64,000 nucleotides of DNA from Pseudotamlana agarivorans (GCF_018860245.1 NZ_JAHKPD010000023.1:1-64000), one strand, 5' to 3'. Numbered from the stretch's first letter, positions 19,326-27,454 are shown. The notes: generated from the letters alone by a model not told the origin. Numbers and translations: made by a program.

Positions 19326-19791
19326 GTTTTTTAATCCAAGTTATACTCGTTTCGGCAAATTCATTAAAATTGAATGAACCGGTATTATTAAATTCATTTT
19401 TATAAATGGCAGAAGCAATAACTTCTTGATGTTTTAAATAGTAGGGTTTATGTAATTTTTTATCTAAAAAGGCTAGCCAGTTTTCTCCTTGCAAAGCAGC
19501 GACTTCTTTTCTATTATAAGTTTGCAATGCGGTTTGTTTAATTAAAAACATGACTTGTGAGATTAGCGAACTTGTAGTTTCTTTATCTTGGGTTTTTAAT
19601 ACCATAATTTGAGAAACAGCGTCTCGACGGTAGGCGTTATGCTTATATTTTATATATAACTTATAGGCGATATATGAAATGAGGATAAATAGGAGGGAAA
19701 ACACAATTTTCCAACCCAAGGTATCCATGGTAAATGGAATAGGAGCGGGCTCCATAATCGGACTTAGTTCTATGTTTTTGTCTTGCAGCAT
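19318..19791 (-). CDS. DUF4381-family protein of the Bat operon
   Basis: This 157-aa protein has one membrane helix (about 27-45) preceded by a Pro-rich segment and followed by a Lys/Arg-rich cytoplasmic domain containing the family-like LQGENWLAFLDKK stretch. DUF4381 genes commonly sit between DUF58 and BatA genes in moxR operons. The start is directly adjacent to the DUF58 stop, and the end overlaps batA. Confidence 0.8.
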   Translation of the reverse strand: MLQDKNIELSPIMEPAPIPFTMDTLGWKIVFSLLFILISYIAYKLYIKYKHNAYRRDAVSQIMVLKTQDKETTSSLISQVMFLIKQTALQTYNRKEVAALQGENWLAFLDKKLHKPYYLKHQEVIASAIYKNEFNNTGSFNFNEFAETSITWIKKHA

Positions 19792-20730
19792 TTATCTATT
19801 ATAATTACTAAACACGTCTATAAGTTGATCTTCAACCGGGTCTGTGGTGTTGACTTTAAAAATATTGATTTGGTATTTTTCCAATTCAGCTTTAAAATTT
19901 TTATAATCCGTTTTAAACGTATCCTTAAGTTCCTTATTCAGTTTTTTATTTTTTCCGTTAAGGTTAATTTGATGTGTTGTATTGGTTATGGTGAATTTTT
20001 CATCAGGAAATTGTTCTTCCATGTCATCATAGACCTTAATAAGCACCAAATCATTATGCAGCGCTAGCTGACTTAAATATTGTACAACAGAAGCACTATA
20101 TCTTCGGAAATCACTAATAATGAAAACCACGTAATCATGGGTTACAATATTGTTGATTTTTGTAATGATTTCAGTTAAAGATTCTTCAAATTCGAAAGGT
20201 TCTGGTGTGTAAATCTTTTGATTGGCTTCAATTATTTTCTGTAGAAAATAAATAATATTTCTTGGATCTCTTTTAGGTGTAACCACCTCGTAAGTTTTTC
20301 CAGAATTTACCATGCCTCCAACACGATCGCCACCTTTTTTTATTTTATGGGCTAGAATAGAGGCGAGCTCTCCGGCAACAACCGATTTTGTTTTTTTCTG
20401 AGAACCAAATCCCATACTAGCAGTTTGATCTACATAAATAAAGGCTGGTTTTTCTTTTTCTTCGGTGAATATTTTAGTGTGTGTACCGCCTGTTTTTGCA
20501 GTAACCTTCCAGTCAATTTTTCTAATATCATCACCTAAAACATATGGGCGAGACTCTTCAAAATCTAACCCACGACCTCGTAGCTTGGAGGCGTAACGAC
20601 CAGATAATACACTATTCGATTTTTGTTTTCCAGAGCCAAAATTAACGATAGAACTTATTAACTCGAACTTCAAAAGATGTTCAAGAGTAAGAAATATATT
20701 CGTGTTTTTAATAGGCTTGGGAGATTTCAT
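19792..20730 (-). CDS. DUF58 (VWA-like) protein
   Basis: This 312-aa protein has the DUF58 signature: the segment GRGLDFEESRPYVLGDDIRKID (at about residues 52-73) gives the RxYxxGDDxRxID pattern. This is followed by a VWA-like fold starting IYVDQTASM. No membrane helix is visible, so it is cytoplasmic. DUF58 proteins are the usual partner of MoxR ATPases. It follows moxR by 11 bp and is flush with DUF4381. Confidence 0.9.
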   Translation of the reverse strand: MKSPKPIKNTNIFLTLEHLLKFELISSIVNFGSGKQKSNSVLSGRYASKLRGRGLDFEESRPYVLGDDIRKIDWKVTAKTGGTHTKIFTEEKEKPAFIYVDQTASMGFGSQKKTKSVVAGELASILAHKIKKGGDRVGGMVNSGKTYEVVTPKRDPRNIIYFLQKIIEANQKIYTPEPFEFEESLTEIITKINNIVTHDYVVFIISDFRRYSASVVQYLSQLALHNDLVLIKVYDDMEEQFPDEKFTITNTTHQINLNGKNKKLNKELKDTFKTDYKNFKAELEKYQINIFKVNTTDPVEDQLIDVFSNYNR

Positions 20731-20741
20731 AGGAAAAGGAT

Positions 20742-21710
20742 TTAAGCCACTACAGCCACAACTTCAATAAGTTTATCTATAATTTGATCGGGTGTTGTAC
20801 CTTCAGCTCTTCCTTTGTAGCTTATCGCGATACGGTGACGTAAAACATCTTTTATAACCCCATGAATATCTTCTGGAGTTACAAAATCACGACCTTGCAT
20901 CCAAGCATGGACGCGGCTGCAACGATCTAAAGCGATGGTTCCTCTAGGACTTGCACCAAAATCTATAAGTTTATCGAGCTCGGCATCATATTTTTCAGGG
21001 TAACGACTGGCAGAAATTAGGCTCACCATATATTTTTCCATGTCTTCGGAAACTTTGATTTTCGAAATTTCTTTTCTAGCATCAAATATGGCTTGCTGCG
21101 GAATGGTTTTTAAAATTTCTTTAGCTGTATCTGGAGCTGCTTCTCTTTTATTTAGGCGCATGATTTCTAGTTCGGCGTCATCATCAGGATAACCTATAAT
21201 AGTATGTACTAAAAAACGATCCATTTGAGCTTCGGGTAGCGGATAGGTCCCTTCTTGTTCAATAGGGTTTTGAGTCGCCATGACCATAAATAAGTATTCC
21301 ATTTTATAGGTTTTACCGGAAACGGTAACTTGGCGTTCTTCCATGGCTTCCAGTAATGCTGATTGTACTTTCGCTGGCGCTCTATTTATTTCATCGGCTA
21401 GGATGAGGTTGCTGAAGATTGGTCCTTGTTGAAACATGAATTTCTCGGTTTCATTGGGTAAGTAAATTTCGGTCCCTGTAATATCCGAGGGTAATAAGTC
21501 TGGTGTAAATTGTATACGACTTAGGCCACAATCTAAGTTTTTAGATAAGGCATTTATCGCTCTTGTTTTTGCCAATCCTGGCAAGCCTTCAAGTAACATA
21601 TTGCCATCAGCAAGTAAAACAAGCACGATAGTGTCTATCAGTTTTTCTTGTCCGATTATGGATTTCGACATTTGCGCTTTTAAAGCCGAAACGGATTCAA
21701 ATGGTGTCAT
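20742..21710 (-). CDS. moxR: MoxR-family AAA+ ATPase
   Basis: The 322-aa protein shows Walker A GLPGLAKT (42-49), Walker B LILADEI (102-108), the MoxR-specific QNPIEQEGTYPLPEAQMDRF region and the C-terminal lid with SPRGTIALDR. It is a cytoplasmic ATPase expected to remodel or load the VWA proteins BatA, BatB and DUF58 encoded downstream. It starts 5 bp after the HAD-lipoprotein gene, which suggests that the gene is part of the same operon. Confidence 0.95.
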   Translation of the reverse strand: MTPFESVSALKAQMSKSIIGQEKLIDTIVLVLLADGNMLLEGLPGLAKTRAINALSKNLDCGLSRIQFTPDLLPSDITGTEIYLPNETEKFMFQQGPIFSNLILADEINRAPAKVQSALLEAMEERQVTVSGKTYKMEYLFMVMATQNPIEQEGTYPLPEAQMDRFLVHTIIGYPDDDAELEIMRLNKREAAPDTAKEILKTIPQQAIFDARKEISKIKVSEDMEKYMVSLISASRYPEKYDAELDKLIDFGASPRGTIALDRCSRVHAWMQGRDFVTPEDIHGVIKDVLRHRIAISYKGRAEGTTPDQIIDKLIEVVAVVA

Positions 21711-21715
21711 AATGT

Positions 21716-22771
21716 TTAGTTTTTAGCTTCGTTCAGTTGAAACGGGTAAATAACTTTCCAGTCTTTTTTCATATCTGTAATCGTCCAACCGTTTTCAATG
21801 GCGTAATCTAATCCTTTATTGAGTTGCCCTATGTGAGAATCCCTATCATAGGCCCATTCTCTTTCGGCGTCAGTATGATGTAAATAAAGTTGAAAAGACT
21901 TGTGTTTATTGGAGTCTCCATATTGCATCATTTGCAAATCGCCATCTGAATTACCAGATGTAAATACTGGTTTTTTTCCGATAAATTTATTGATTCCTAT
22001 AGGCTTACCAGCTTTGTCGTCTATAAAATCAATCGCTGGTAACCTTTTTATTTGCGCTTGACCGTTCTCTAGGGAAAATTCAGTTTTTATACTACTTCCA
22101 ACCACTTGGTCTTTTGGAATACCATAAGCTTCTTCAACCCAAGGGCGCATAAACTCTATACCACCTCCAGAAACAATATAAGTTTTAAAATCGTTAGCTC
22201 GTAAATAGTTTAAAAGCTCTAGCATAGGTTGATATATGAGCTCGTTATAAGGTTTGCCAAAACGCGGATGTTTTGCCTTGGCCAACCAATCTTTTACAAT
22301 TTTTTCAAATGCTTCAACAGTCATTCCGGCATGTGTTGTCATTACAATTTCAATCAGACCTTTTTCACCAGAAGCCATTAATGATTTCATGTCATTTTCA
22401 AGAACTGCTTTATAAGGTTGTTTGTTTTTCCACTCTGGATGTTCAGGAGCTAAAGCCTTTATGCGAGAAATAGCGAAGAATAGTTGAAAATAAGCGGGTT
22501 GCTCACTCCATAAATTCCCGTCGTTATCAAAAGTAGCAATTCGGTCTGTAATTGGAATAAAATTTGGACTGCCTTCTGTAGTCACATCCACTACATAAGA
22601 TTTTATGGATTCTTTAGTTTTACCTTCCTCCCATGAAGGAAGCGGGTCTTTAGCTTCTATTGGCGTTTCGGTTTGAATGTTATTAGAGTCTTCTTTTTTT
22701 GAATTACAACTAGAAAGAGTGACAATTAAAAGTGTAAGTAGCAGTAATTTAATTTTTTTTTTTGTTTTCAT
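21716..22771 (-). CDS. Lipoprotein HAD-superfamily phosphatase-like protein
   Basis: This 351-aa protein has a lipoprotein signal (LSSC, Cys22) and HAD motifs: motif I FDNDGN (Asp82 and Asp84), motif II YIVSGGG, a candidate Lys, and motif IV SGNSDGD. The domain matches periplasmic HAD (acid phosphatase-like) hydrolases. Export plus lipidation places it at the envelope facing the periplasm. A near-consensus -7 box, TACATTTA, lies on the minus strand about 25 bp upstream. It precedes moxR by 5 bp and may head the bat operon. Confidence 0.8.
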   Translation of the reverse strand: MKTKKKIKLLLLTLLIVTLSSCNSKKEDSNNIQTETPIEAKDPLPSWEEGKTKESIKSYVVDVTTEGSPNFIPITDRIATFDNDGNLWSEQPAYFQLFFAISRIKALAPEHPEWKNKQPYKAVLENDMKSLMASGEKGLIEIVMTTHAGMTVEAFEKIVKDWLAKAKHPRFGKPYNELIYQPMLELLNYLRANDFKTYIVSGGGIEFMRPWVEEAYGIPKDQVVGSSIKTEFSLENGQAQIKRLPAIDFIDDKAGKPIGINKFIGKKPVFTSGNSDGDLQMMQYGDSNKHKSFQLYLHHTDAEREWAYDRDSHIGQLNKGLDYAIENGWTITDMKKDWKVIYPFQLNEAKN

Positions 22772-22891
22772 ATCGAGGAATAAGTTTAAAGCTTAAATGT
22801 ACATAAAATTTTAGTTTTTGTTAATGTTGCAAGTTGTGAAAAAAACGACTTTGTTATTGATTTTAGTTTGGGTAATCTCTGGAGGAGGTAT

Positions 22892-22938
22892 AAAAAAAAT
22901 CCTTTGAAGACTTATAAGTATTCAAAGGATTTTTTTTT
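22892..22938. terminator. Bidirectional intrinsic terminator
   Basis: A 15-bp stem of AAAAAATCCTTTGAA and its complement with a 12-nt loop and T-tracts on either strand. It separates the envelope-protein genes (ending at 22961) from the bat operon. Confidence 0.85.
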
Positions 22939-22960
22939 AAATATATTAAAAGGAAAGCTT

Positions 22961-23644
22961 TTAGTTTTGCAAGCTATTCATGATTTTTGGAATTAACTTT
23001 TTAGCGGCGTCATGTGCGTCATTAGGATCACCTAAACTTGTTGTTACAACTGCAACAAGTTGTTTGTCTGCGGGCTCATCTAAATTATAAGCTACAGTTT
23101 CTAATACATAATCTGTGCTAACCGATGTAGAGGTAGACATTGGAATATAACCACCAAAGGAACCGTAGTATCCACCGTAAGCGTATGGCGCCCTGTAATA
23201 GTCATAAAAACCACCATAATAACCAGGATATCCGAATCCCATACCCATTCCCATGTATACACCATTTGAAGACTCTGTAATGGTTTGTTTTTTATCTTTT
23301 ATTACTGTAATAACAATGGCATTATAGCCTTCGCTATCTAATAAGCTTTTAATGAAAGCAACGCGTTCTTCGCTCATTTCAACTTCAGTATGGATTTTAG
23401 GCGCTCTAGTATAGCTTTCGGTGGCTTTAATGCCATTCGCTCTTAGAGCTTCGGCTATTTCTACTTCAAAAGCAATACGCCCTTGGGTATTAGCTGTTCT
23501 AGCTATAACTAGTACATTTTTAGTTTTAAAAAGATCTACAATAGCATCTTCTGCTTTCCATGAATTTACAACTTTAGCTGTTTTACATGATTGTAATGCA
23601 AAAACGGTAACCAAGATTATTATTAGCGTATTGATTTTTTTCAT
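22961..23644 (-). CDS. Putative lipoprotein with Gly/Tyr-rich insertion, function unknown
   Basis: This 227-aa protein has a lipobox (LQSC, Cys20), followed by a KxVNSWKAED segment seen in small Bacteroidota lipoproteins. It then has an alpha/beta domain (residues about 40-120), a Gly/Tyr-rich stretch at about 130-165, and a C-terminal part. The N-terminal and C-terminal halves resemble DUF4136-like lipoproteins such as the one at 45866-46429, but the match is weak. Expected site is the outer membrane or periplasm. It is 18 bp downstream of the outer-membrane barrel gene, probably co-transcribed. Confidence 0.6.
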   Translation of the reverse strand: MKKINTLIIILVTVFALQSCKTAKVVNSWKAEDAIVDLFKTKNVLVIARTANTQGRIAFEVEIAEALRANGIKATESYTRAPKIHTEVEMSEERVAFIKSLLDSEGYNAIVITVIKDKKQTITESSNGVYMGMGMGFGYPGYYGGFYDYYRAPYAYGGYYGSFGGYIPMSTSTSVSTDYVLETVAYNLDEPADKQLVAVVTTSLGDPNDAHDAAKKLIPKIMNSLQN

Positions 23645-23662
23645 TAGGATAAATAAGGGTTT

Positions 23663-24406
23663 TTATGGTTGTTTTGAATAAGATTCTAAGTTTTTTTCTG
23701 CCAATTCATCTGTTATAAAAGGCAAACTAAGGTGTAAAGATAAATAATTAGAACGGTTATCTGCATTACTAATTTGGTCTTTTAGAATATCTGTAAATCC
23801 ATAATAGTATCTTAGGTGTATGTGAATGCCCTTACCTTTGTGAGCTTTACCTAAAACGTATGCGAAATCGACCATCATACCATAATCAACATCTCTAGTA
23901 TAACCATCGAAATTCTGAATAAAATGGCCTTCTGGTCTTTGAAATTCTCCTCTGGATTTTTGAAGAAATGACACTTGTGGTGCTAAGCTAAAGCGGTATT
24001 TTTTGTTGTTGGTTTGATAAGATAAGAATACCGGCACATCTATATAATTTAATGAAATTTTAGTGGGGACATCTATGAAATTGGCATCCAGAATGGAGTT
24101 GCCACTATCAAGTGAAAAATTATTAAGAAATAAATTGCGTTTAGCTAGTAAATATATATTCGGACAAATAAACCAGTTTTCGTTTAGTTTAATATTACCT
24201 CCGATACCAAAATTAATACCCATTTTTGATCTTTTGGAATCTTCTAAATTGGTGTATCCCATAAATGTTCCACCAGCCTCTAAACTTATATTAAAATTTT
24301 CAGAAGCAACTTGATCTCCAAAAAGTAACGCGAATAAAGCGGCTTGCCCTTGACTGTTGGTTGTTATTATAAAAAATGTGAGACCTAATAATAATGTTTT
24401 TTTCAT
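23663..24406 (-). CDS. Outer-membrane beta-barrel protein (PorT-like size)
   Basis: The 247-aa protein has a signal peptide (cleavage near NSQG, about 20) and a series of amphipathic strands, for example KLNENWFICPNIYLLAKRNL and YRFSLAPQVSFLQ, with a C-terminal SLPFITDEL region. This matches the general eight-strand outer-membrane beta-barrel type common in flavobacteria. No specific function can be assigned. It is followed closely by the lipoprotein gene. Confidence 0.65.
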   Translation of the reverse strand: MKKTLLLGLTFFIITTNSQGQAALFALLFGDQVASENFNISLEAGGTFMGYTNLEDSKRSKMGINFGIGGNIKLNENWFICPNIYLLAKRNLFLNNFSLDSGNSILDANFIDVPTKISLNYIDVPVFLSYQTNNKKYRFSLAPQVSFLQKSRGEFQRPEGHFIQNFDGYTRDVDYGMMVDFAYVLGKAHKGKGIHIHLRYYYGFTDILKDQISNADNRSNYLSLHLSLPFITDELAEKNLESYSKQP

Positions 24407-24466
24407 GGTAGGTAATTATGTGATATATTCTATGAGTTTTTCTCTTAAAAAAGTATTAGTAATGTG

Positions 24467-25186
24467 TTAAAATGAATAGGTTGCTGTTATACCATATCTA
24501 AAAGAAAATAATTTTAAATCTGATTTTCTTTTAATTTGACTAAACCTAAAATCACCATCTAATAAGTCGAAAAGGCTATACTCTTCTAGCGCCTCGTTAA
24601 GGTCATCGTAAAACTCATCTGGAAGATCTTTTTTGTTTTCTATCGTGAAGTTATAAAAACCAGATCCAGGTCCTGCGATCAAAAAGTCCAGAGCAAATCT
24701 TTTTGTAATTGGGAGTTTGTAACCAACCATAAAACCAATCGAGGTTACGTTTATTTTTGAGTCAAATTCTAAATCATAGGTGATTCCTGTATCATTTATG
24801 TACTGACCACTTAAGTCGGATTTGAAACCAGAGTATTTGACATAAGCTCCCATATAAAAACCATTCATGCCGGTTTGTTGAACGTTATTTAAATAGTAGC
24901 GTATATCAGGTGTTACTTTAATTCCAGAATAAGTAATGTTGCTGGTTTTTATTTTTTCAGTGTCTAATCCTGAAAGATTAACAATACCCTCTTCACCTTT
25001 GTATCCTATACCCAGGTTAACCGAAAAATGTTTGCTAACTAAGCGTTCATATCTAAATTGTATCGCGCCATCAATTAAATCTGTGACTACAAATCCTATT
25101 TCATTTTTATGATTTGACCTATTGTCTTGAGAATATATACCTAAAGTAATAAAACTAAATACTAAAAGTGCAATGGCATGTCTCAT
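24467..25186 (-). CDS. Outer-membrane beta-barrel protein
   Basis: The 239-aa protein has a signal peptide (cleavage near GIYSQ) and a predicted barrel of alternating hydrophobic residues, with GFVVTDLIDGAIQFRYERLV at the start and FRYGITATYSF at the end. The terminal aromatic residue fits insertion by the Bam machinery. It probably has its own promoter, since the gap to the next gene is 60 bp and upstream lies a 900-bp intergenic region. The function is not recognisable. Confidence 0.65.
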   Translation of the reverse strand: MRHAIALLVFSFITLGIYSQDNRSNHKNEIGFVVTDLIDGAIQFRYERLVSKHFSVNLGIGYKGEEGIVNLSGLDTEKIKTSNITYSGIKVTPDIRYYLNNVQQTGMNGFYMGAYVKYSGFKSDLSGQYINDTGITYDLEFDSKINVTSIGFMVGYKLPITKRFALDFLIAGPGSGFYNFTIENKKDLPDEFYDDLNEALEEYSLFDLLDGDFRFSQIKRKSDLKLFSFRYGITATYSF

Positions 25187-25438
25187 TGGTTTAAGGTTTA
25201 GTATGAAAAACTAAAGATACATTATTAAATTTTGAATATTTAATTTTATTATGCTATTTCATTGAAAGCGACTTTTTACGGTAGATTTTGAAATAAAAAA
25301 GGTGTTGGCAACATCCTATTTTTGGTTAGTACCTGCATTATAGTTTGTGTTTAGGTATTAATTAAGCATTGAGGTGTAAAATGAGTCAAGGTTTCAATAT
25401 TTTCAAGGTTATTTAGCGTGTACTTGTTTTGTGTTTTA
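25187..25438. other. Intergenic region before sRNA copy A
   Basis: No open frame that I accept. There is a possible plus-strand -7 box, TATTTTTG, at 25318-25325. A GAGGTGTA segment followed by ATG and eleven codons starts near 25371. I take this as probably chance. Confidence 0.4.
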
Positions 25439-25468
25439 ACGTATTTTTAACAGCATTAACGGGGGTTC

Positions 25469-25482
25469 ATGACATTTATCAT
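25469..25482 (+). promoter_or_regulatory. Operator-like palindrome of sRNA copy A (one mismatch)
   Basis: ATGACATTTATCAT, an imperfect version of the perfect inverted repeat in copies B and C. It ends exactly 22 nt before the predicted -7 box, as in the other copies. Confidence 0.55.
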
Positions 25483-25504
25483 AGAATCAACCTTCCATTT
25501 AACG

Positions 25505-25512
25505 CAACTTTG
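25505..25512 (+). promoter_or_regulatory. Predicted -7 box of sRNA copy A
   Basis: CAACTTTG, one mismatch from the flavobacterial TAnnTTTG consensus, placed 5-7 nt before the predicted RNA start. Confidence 0.5.
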
Positions 25513-25516
25513 CAGT

Positions 25517-25604
25517 ATTAATGTAAAATGGTGGTTCGTTTTTCATATAAAATGTTTGGTTAGTTTAAACTGTTCAGTCCTTAGGGGGTGAACAGTTTTT
25601 TTTT
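25517..25604 (+). ncRNA. Candidate small RNA, copy A
   Basis: About 88 nt from the predicted start to the end of the T-run. It contains the 33-nt core (25531-25563) that is identical in copies B and C, then a 9-bp terminator stem (AACTGTTCA at 25568-25576 with TGAACAGTT at 25589-25597) and a T-tract. No open reading frame is conserved, and there is no neighbouring gene downstream on the same strand, so a free-standing RNA is more likely than a leader. I cannot name the family. Confidence 0.65.
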
Positions 25605-25658
25605 GAGATCGTATTTCGAAGTGTTAAAGCTTAGAGTATCATACAGTAAAAAGTGATG

Positions 25659-25720
25659 ACACGAATTTTACCTATTAAAACCGATTTAGGAGTTCAACCT
25701 TCAGTCGTAAAAATTCGTGT
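25659..25720. repeat. Long inverted repeat
   Basis: ACACGAATTTTAC at 25659-25671 is repeated as its near-perfect complement at 25707-25720 (one extra A), around a 35-nt spacer. There is no T-run on either side. It could be a small extragenic palindromic element or an RNA hairpin. Confidence 0.6.
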
Positions 25721-25882
25721 ATTCTGGGTCTAAAATATAGAAAACTCCTTACTATAAAATTTTTATGTCCTTCTATGGTAGCATCTTAGAATCTCTATAT
25801 CATAATAGATGTTAAGCTATGCGCTAGTCATGGCGGTTTTAATGATCATTTAACGCATTTTTAACAACATTAACAGGGGTTT

Positions 25883-25896
25883 ATGACATTTGTCAT
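25883..25896 (+). promoter_or_regulatory. Operator-like palindrome of sRNA copy B
   Basis: ATGACATTTGTCAT is a perfect 6-bp inverted repeat around TT. It ends 22 nt before the CAACTTTG -7 box at 25919-25926. Confidence 0.6.
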
Positions 25897-25918
25897 ATAA
25901 TTAGCCTTCCATATAACG

Positions 25919-25926
25919 CAACTTTG
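25919..25926 (+). promoter_or_regulatory. Predicted -7 box of sRNA copy B
   Basis: CAACTTTG, the same sequence and relative position as in copy A. Confidence 0.5.
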
Positions 25927-25930
25927 CAGT

Positions 25931-26024
25931 GTTAATGTAAAATGGTGGTTCGTTTTTCATATAAAATGTTTGGTTAGTTTAAAACTGTTCAACTTCTTCA
26001 TAAAAGTTGAACAGTTTTTTTTTT
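25931..26024 (+). ncRNA. Candidate small RNA, copy B
   Basis: About 94 nt. The core at 25945-25977 is identical to copies A and C. The terminator stem is longer than in copy A: 14 bp, AAACTGTTCAACTT at 25982-25995 with its complement at 26004-26017, then a T-run. The extension differs from copy C but stays paired, which supports selection on structure. The region from about 80 nt upstream is also highly similar to copy A. Confidence 0.65.
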
Positions 26025-26095
26025 GTTTAAATTCTAACCTAAGTTAATAGGTGTTTAGGTTTTACAAGGTTTTAGCGCTTTAAAAGAACGAGCTA

Positions 26096-27049
26096 TTAAG
26101 ATTGCTCAAAAACTCTGTTCAAAAAATTTATACTATAATTAAGCGTCATATCAAACCAAGGGTCCATCAACCAAAACGCTGGTGGCGTATTTGGTATCGT
26201 GCGTGTTTCTGTGTATGTGTTAAATATTTTTAAAAGGCTAGTCATATCATTTTTTCCAGCATGGGATTCCGAATTCATACTATTAATAAATAACATTGGC
26301 GGACTATTTTCACCTACATATTGCAAGGGAGATGCATCTTTCCAAGCTTTTTCGTTTTTTTCTCGAGATCCGTTTAACCAAATGCTAGCCATGCTGTTTT
26401 TTTCAGGGGAGTCACGGTGCACTAAGGATACCATACCATCCAAATTAATAACGGCTTGAATTTCATCTGATACTTCTTCTTTGGTGCTAAAAATTTCTAG
26501 GTTAGAAGTTGTTCCTGCTAACGTTGCTAAAAGCCCGCCAGAATCGGCACCTAAGACAGCTATTTTCTCCGGATTTATTTTATATTTTTTCGCGTTTTTT
26601 CTAACCCATTTAATCGCATCTTTAATGTCGAAAACGGCAGCTGGGTATGGTGCTTCTAGGCTAAGTCTATAAGACACAGAAACACCTATATACCCCTTCA
26701 TAGCGAGGTGTTGGGCCATAATACGTTGGTTTTCTTTTTGGCCCATAAGCCAGCCACCTCCATGAATTAGGATTACGGCAGGTTTTAGTTTTTTAGATTT
26801 CTTTGATGGTGAATAAACATCTAATTCTAATTTCCTCTGGTTTGTTTTCTTATATACAATATTCTCGTCGTACTTAATTTCTTCGGTGCTTAATGGTGTA
26901 ATCATTGAGGCAACCTCATAGTTCTGTTTTGTGGCATTGTAAATATCTACAATATTATAGGGGTTTTCCGTTGTTTGGCTTTGTGACCAACTTAGGGTAA
27001 AGCATGATAAATAAAATAGTAGGCAACTAATTTTAGAAAATGTATTCAT
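26096..27049 (-). CDS. Secreted alpha/beta-hydrolase (esterase-like, HSL/BD-FAE type)
   Basis: The 317-aa protein has a signal peptide (cleavage near LSWSQ), the oxyanion-hole motif HGGGW (96-100) and the nucleophile elbow GADSGG with Ser170. The family resembles carbohydrate or xylan esterases of the bacterial HSL group. The C-terminal motif that normally supplies the catalytic His (PHxFW) reads PPAFW here, so the usual His is not obvious. A TAAATTTG -7 box on the minus strand (27055-27062) ends only 5 bp before the start codon, implying a very short leader. It lies between sRNA copies B and C. Confidence 0.75.
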   Translation of the reverse strand: MNTFSKISCLLFYLSCFTLSWSQSQTTENPYNIVDIYNATKQNYEVASMITPLSTEEIKYDENIVYKKTNQRKLELDVYSPSKKSKKLKPAVILIHGGGWLMGQKENQRIMAQHLAMKGYIGVSVSYRLSLEAPYPAAVFDIKDAIKWVRKNAKKYKINPEKIAVLGADSGGLLATLAGTTSNLEIFSTKEEVSDEIQAVINLDGMVSLVHRDSPEKNSMASIWLNGSREKNEKAWKDASPLQYVGENSPPMLFINSMNSESHAGKNDMTSLLKIFNTYTETRTIPNTPPAFWLMDPWFDMTLNYSINFLNRVFEQS

Positions 27050-27054
27050 GGCGT

Positions 27055-27062
27055 CAAATTTA
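27055..27062 (-). promoter_or_regulatory. Predicted -7 box of the esterase-like gene
   Basis: TAAATTTG on the minus strand, an exact TAnnTTTG match, directly upstream of the start codon at 27049. A near-leaderless transcript would follow. Confidence 0.5.
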
Positions 27063-27411
27063 GCTGAAGGTCTTATTCATTTCAAGGCCTATAGCAGAAG
27101 GATCCTGAATTGTTTAAATACTTCGATTGATTGATTTGGGGTTTAACCTTGTAAGATAAATCGCAGCTTATCTTTTGAGAAAGGTTAAGAATTTTTTTTT
27201 GCCTGAAATATACATTATTTCACTAAAACTCCTAATGTTATGTTAAATTTTAACACCGTAAAATTCAGGCTTTCACACAAAATTTTACATAAAGCACCTG
27301 GAAGGGTTTTTATAGATAAAATCATTTTGTTTTTTGGAGGTGTATTTATGTCGGGAATTAATTTTTAGCATAATTATAATGGTATACCCAAAAACATATT
27401 AATTTTTTTAA
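27063..27411. other. Intergenic region with a terminator-like hairpin
   Basis: No gene is visible apart from a very short frame (six codons) behind GGAGGTGTATTT at about 27337, which I regard as doubtful. The main structured part is the plus-strand hairpin at 27143-27200, listed separately. Confidence 0.4.
27143..27200 (+). terminator. Strong rho-independent terminator-like hairpin without an upstream gene
   Basis: TTAACCTT (27143-27150) pairs with AAGGTTAA (27181-27188), and the inner AAGATAA pairs with TTATCTT. The hairpin is followed by nine T residues. No plus-strand gene lies upstream within 600 bp, so it may end an unrecognised short RNA or an antisense transcript of the esterase leader. 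Confidence 0.6.
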
Positions 27412-27440
27412 CTTGGTTTTAACAGTGTTTTCAAGGGGTT

Positions 27441-27454
27441 ATGACATTTGTCAT
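27441..27454 (+). promoter_or_regulatory. Operator-like palindrome of sRNA copy C
   Basis: ATGACATTTGTCAT, perfect inverted repeat, 22 nt before the CATCTTTG -7 box at 27477-27484. The flanks differ from copies A and B, so the palindrome stands out as conserved. Confidence 0.6.

Noticed and set aside
19783-20067. Open frame of 94 codons on the plus strand in the bat operon
   Set aside because: It is antisense to the DUF58 gene, which has clear family motifs. The same holds for other plus-strand frames between 15660 and 19209.
27349-27369. Six-codon frame behind GGAGGTGTATTT as a leader peptide
   Set aside because: It is very short, not conserved in the other copies and not followed by a gene that it could attenuate.
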